6,207 nt of DNA from an uncultured Holophagaceae bacterium (lineage in GTDB: Bacteria; Acidobacteriota; Holophagae; Holophagales; Holophagaceae). This document shows positions 6,092-6,207 of this stretch, one piece after another; position 1 is the first letter of the stretch, and the number at the start of each line of letters is the position of its first letter. The position numbers and the translations under genes were made by a program. The notes beneath the pieces were generated by a model, which saw only the letters and a program-made list of their open reading frames with translations, made no database searches and was not told the origin of the DNA. The stretch spans positions 1-6,207 of the forward strand of contig CAITBU010000382.1 in NCBI GenBank assembly GCA_903890595.1, given 5' to 3'.

Positions 6092-6207
6092 CTACTTCTT
6101 CGCAGCGGCCTTCTTGGCAGCCGGCTTCTTGGCGGCGGCCTTCTTGGGGGCAGCCTTCTTGGCGACGGCGGCCTTCTTGGGGGCGGCCTTCTTCACAACA
6201 GCCTTCT
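6092..6207 (-). CDS. Lysine/alanine-rich histone-like DNA-binding protein, C-terminal tail only
   Basis: The last 37 codons of a gene that enters from the right edge, ending at TAG (6092-6094). The tail is almost entirely Lys, Ala, Pro and Val in a quasi-repeat of KKAA(A/P), for example KKAAPKKAAVAKKAAPKK. Such tails occur on bacterial histone-H1-like proteins, on AlgP-type regulators and as extensions of HU proteins, where they bind DNA without sequence specificity. Without the N-terminus these cannot be told apart. Codon choice is monotonous (AAG AAG GCC GCC), which produces a near-tandem DNA repeat. It is separated from eno by 71 bp and a hairpin, so it is probably its own transcription unit, though co-transcription cannot be excluded. 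The frame is open to the window edge. Confidence 0.75.
   Translation of the reverse strand, partial: KAVVKKAAPKKAAVAKKAAPKKAAAKKPAAKKAAAKK

Noticed and set aside
6100..6207. Recurring CTTCTTGG units that could look like short direct repeats or a repeat array
   Set aside because: They are Lys-Lys-Ala codons read on the opposite strand, with no spacers; this is protein low complexity, not a CRISPR or intergenic repeat.

Overview
This is a GC-rich bacterial chromosome segment (roughly two-thirds G+C by eye). Every gene I can support lies on the minus strand. From right to left, in transcription order, they are: the 3' end of a lysine/alanine-rich, histone-like gene; eno (enolase); a small FtsB/DivIC-type septum protein gene; dapF (diaminopimelate epimerase family); parA; parB; accD (acetyl-CoA carboxylase beta subunit); and folC (folylpolyglutamate synthase family, cut by the left edge). 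Diaminopimelate metabolism, a chromosomal ParAB pair and bacterial-type AccD indicate a free-living, DAP-peptidoglycan, Gram-negative-like bacterium. The gene order and protein flavour remind me of Holophaga/Geothrix-type Acidobacteriota, but that is a weak impression and not something the sequence proves.

Layout. 6092-6207: Lys/Ala-rich C-terminal tail. 6021-6091: a 71-bp spacer with a perfect 11-bp hairpin just ahead of eno. 4743-6020: eno. 4444-4746: ftsB-like, overlapping eno by 4 bp (ATGA). 3639-4442: dapF, probably starting at a TTG one base after the ftsB-like stop. 3525-3638: a 114-bp spacer, the largest gap in the window, carrying an inverted repeat that looks like two separated parS half-sites. 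2745-3524: parA. 1879-2745: parB, joined to parA by TGATG. 1853-1878: a spacer with a good Shine-Dalgarno. 995-1852: accD. 1-995: folC, joined to accD by TGATG. The tight spacing suggests two co-transcribed blocks, eno-ftsB-dapF and parA-parB-accD-folC, possibly one operon.

Functionally this is a core growth cluster: glycolysis (Eno), divisome assembly (FtsB-like), peptidoglycan/lysine precursor synthesis (DapF), chromosome segregation (ParA/ParB), commitment to fatty-acid synthesis (AccD) and folate polyglutamylation (FolC). I see no mobile element, CRISPR array, tRNA, rRNA, toxin or defence gene, and no convincing new system. The points most worth a second look are the divergent DapF (altered substrate-pocket motifs plus an AT-rich 5' patch with a T7 tract) and the parS-half-site-like repeat upstream of parA. 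The long plus-strand reading frames are antisense shadows, expected in GC-rich DNA.
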